64,000 nucleotides of DNA from Rhynochetos jubatus. Its lineage: Eukaryota > Chordata > Aves > Eurypygiformes > Rhynochetidae. The stretch is from the NCBI GenBank assembly GCA_027574665.1, contig CM050655.1, positions 1,488,001 through 1,552,000 on the forward strand, written 5' to 3'. Both the position numbers and the translations under genes were made by a program. Positions 63,001 through 64,000 of the stretch are shown here, piece after piece. Under the pieces are notes generated by a model. That model was not told the origin of the DNA, made no database searches, and was given only the letters and a program-made list of their open reading frames with translations. Numbering within the stretch: position 1 is the stretch's first letter; each line of letters starts with the position of its first letter.

Positions 63001-64000
63001 CTCTCCATAGTCACCATAATGTCATTAATTTTGTTTAAACTCTATACCCAGACGTTGATCTTGCTTAAGATCACCCCAATGCAGGCAGAATATGACTGAA
63101 GAAACCACGGGTAGAAGCAGTGCTGGAGCTTTGCTTCGGCTGGAGCCGCTCTGCAAGTCTGAACTCCCATGCCAGGGTAAAACGCTACCTCTGAGCAATC
63201 ACTGTTCTAGGAAAAGGTGCAGCCCTTTCCATTACGTTTATGACAGTCATGCTGCCCAGAATGATGCAGTCACAGCAAGAAGTCGCCTTTCAGGGCAGAA
63301 GGGCTGACCTGGGACTTTTCTCCTCAGGATGCTTCTTCAGCCTTAATGCCACATTCTCGGCGGAAGAAGCAAAATGGAGAGGTGATACAAGGATTTGCAC
63401 GTGAACATCAAATAACATACATGGTTTCTCCATTTCTTCCTTCTTGCGTGACATGGAGATGAGCTTTAACGAATAAGACTAGGAGCAGGACCTGATGCGT
63501 AGCATGCAACTACAAAGCATCAGTCAATAAAAAAATTTAATAATCAAGTCGTAAGATTAAAGATCAGCTAGAAGACAAGAAAGAACAACAAAAGTTACAG
63601 CTGCAGTAAGGAAAAACTTCGGAAGAGTAATTTTTTCCCATGACGGAGCACATTGCCCAAATCCCACCACTAACTATCACAGTAAAGGGTATATCAATTC
63701 ATGTCTGCCAGCAAGCACAAGGGTTTTTCTTCGAGAAGGTGGACCAACAGGATCAAAATCTTTGCTTTTGGGCTATATAGAGGTCCTTCACCCAGAGACA
63801 GCTCAAACTTCTTCACTGAAATTATTTCATTTTAAAATGCCCAGGGAAGTAATTAAATGCAAACAAGCCACGGAAAATGTTAGCCTGCTGGAGAACTTGG
63901 GAGAAAGACAACTGAAAACAGAAGTGAGACAGAAGGAAATTTTAGACTGTGGCTGCAACACCACAGCATCGAGAGATTTTTTTTTTTTTTCATTATTACT
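54041..64000. other. Intergenic DNA, no gene recognised
   Basis: A 280-codon plus frame (58113-58955) crosses a T17 run (58684-58700) and encodes hydrophobic and Cys/Trp-rich sequence without any family features; a 152-codon minus frame overlaps it. Both are probably chance. Further T or A runs lie at 59033-59052 and 60387-60402. At 57240-57420 an AT-rich stretch with TAATCATTA could be conserved non-coding DNA. I looked for PTEN terminal-exon sequence on the minus strand and did not recognise any. Confidence 0.5.

Noticed and set aside
54041-64000. PTEN 3' exon or UTR on the minus strand
   Set aside because: Expected from synteny, but no stretch resembling the PTEN terminal coding exon was recognised in the window.

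Overview
The window is vertebrate nuclear DNA, almost certainly from a bird. The evidence is several CR1 LINE fragments with the typical avian 3' ends, an avian-type endogenous retrovirus LTR, long AT-rich spacers and widely spaced small exons. The LTR type is common in Neoaves. I cannot name the species.

Only one protein-coding gene is supported: RNLS (renalase), plus strand, represented by its last two coding exons (1221-1396 and 5461-5613) and a short 3' UTR with a tandem AATAAA at 5720-5729. These exons encode about 109 C-terminal residues. The earlier exons lie to the left of the window. In vertebrates RNLS and PTEN are neighbours arranged tail to tail, so the ~58 kb to the right is probably the RNLS-PTEN intergenic interval. 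No PTEN exon was recognised.

Layout: 1-5745 RNLS 3' part, with an old CR1 3' fragment in the last intron. 5746-8343 intergenic, including the second copy of a ~100-bp duplicated segment that flanks the RNLS terminal exon. 8344-10041 a 5'-truncated minus-strand CR1 with a frameshifted reverse transcriptase. 10042-26881 non-coding, with a GC-richer block at about 11.3-16.5 kb, an ATT/AGT repeat, an AP-1 dyad and a C24 tract. 26882-28650 a 5'-truncated minus-strand retroviral remnant (integrase end plus 3' LTR). 32055-32500 an ancient CR1 fragment. 34257-34444 a long TTCC microsatellite. 44075-45955 two adjacent minus-strand CR1 fragments of different age. 45961-64000 non-coding, with a perfect hairpin at 53825-53850 and a G21 tract.

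Most open reading frames outside RNLS and the retroelements look like chance. They overlap on both strands, lack recognisable domains and concentrate in GC-richer DNA. I found no CRISPR array, bacterial-type operon, rRNA or convincing tRNA, and no new multi-gene system. The best leads are the duplicated segment around the RNLS terminator, a few dyad-symmetric candidate regulatory sites, and an unexplained low-stop stretch at 36.1-37.6 kb.
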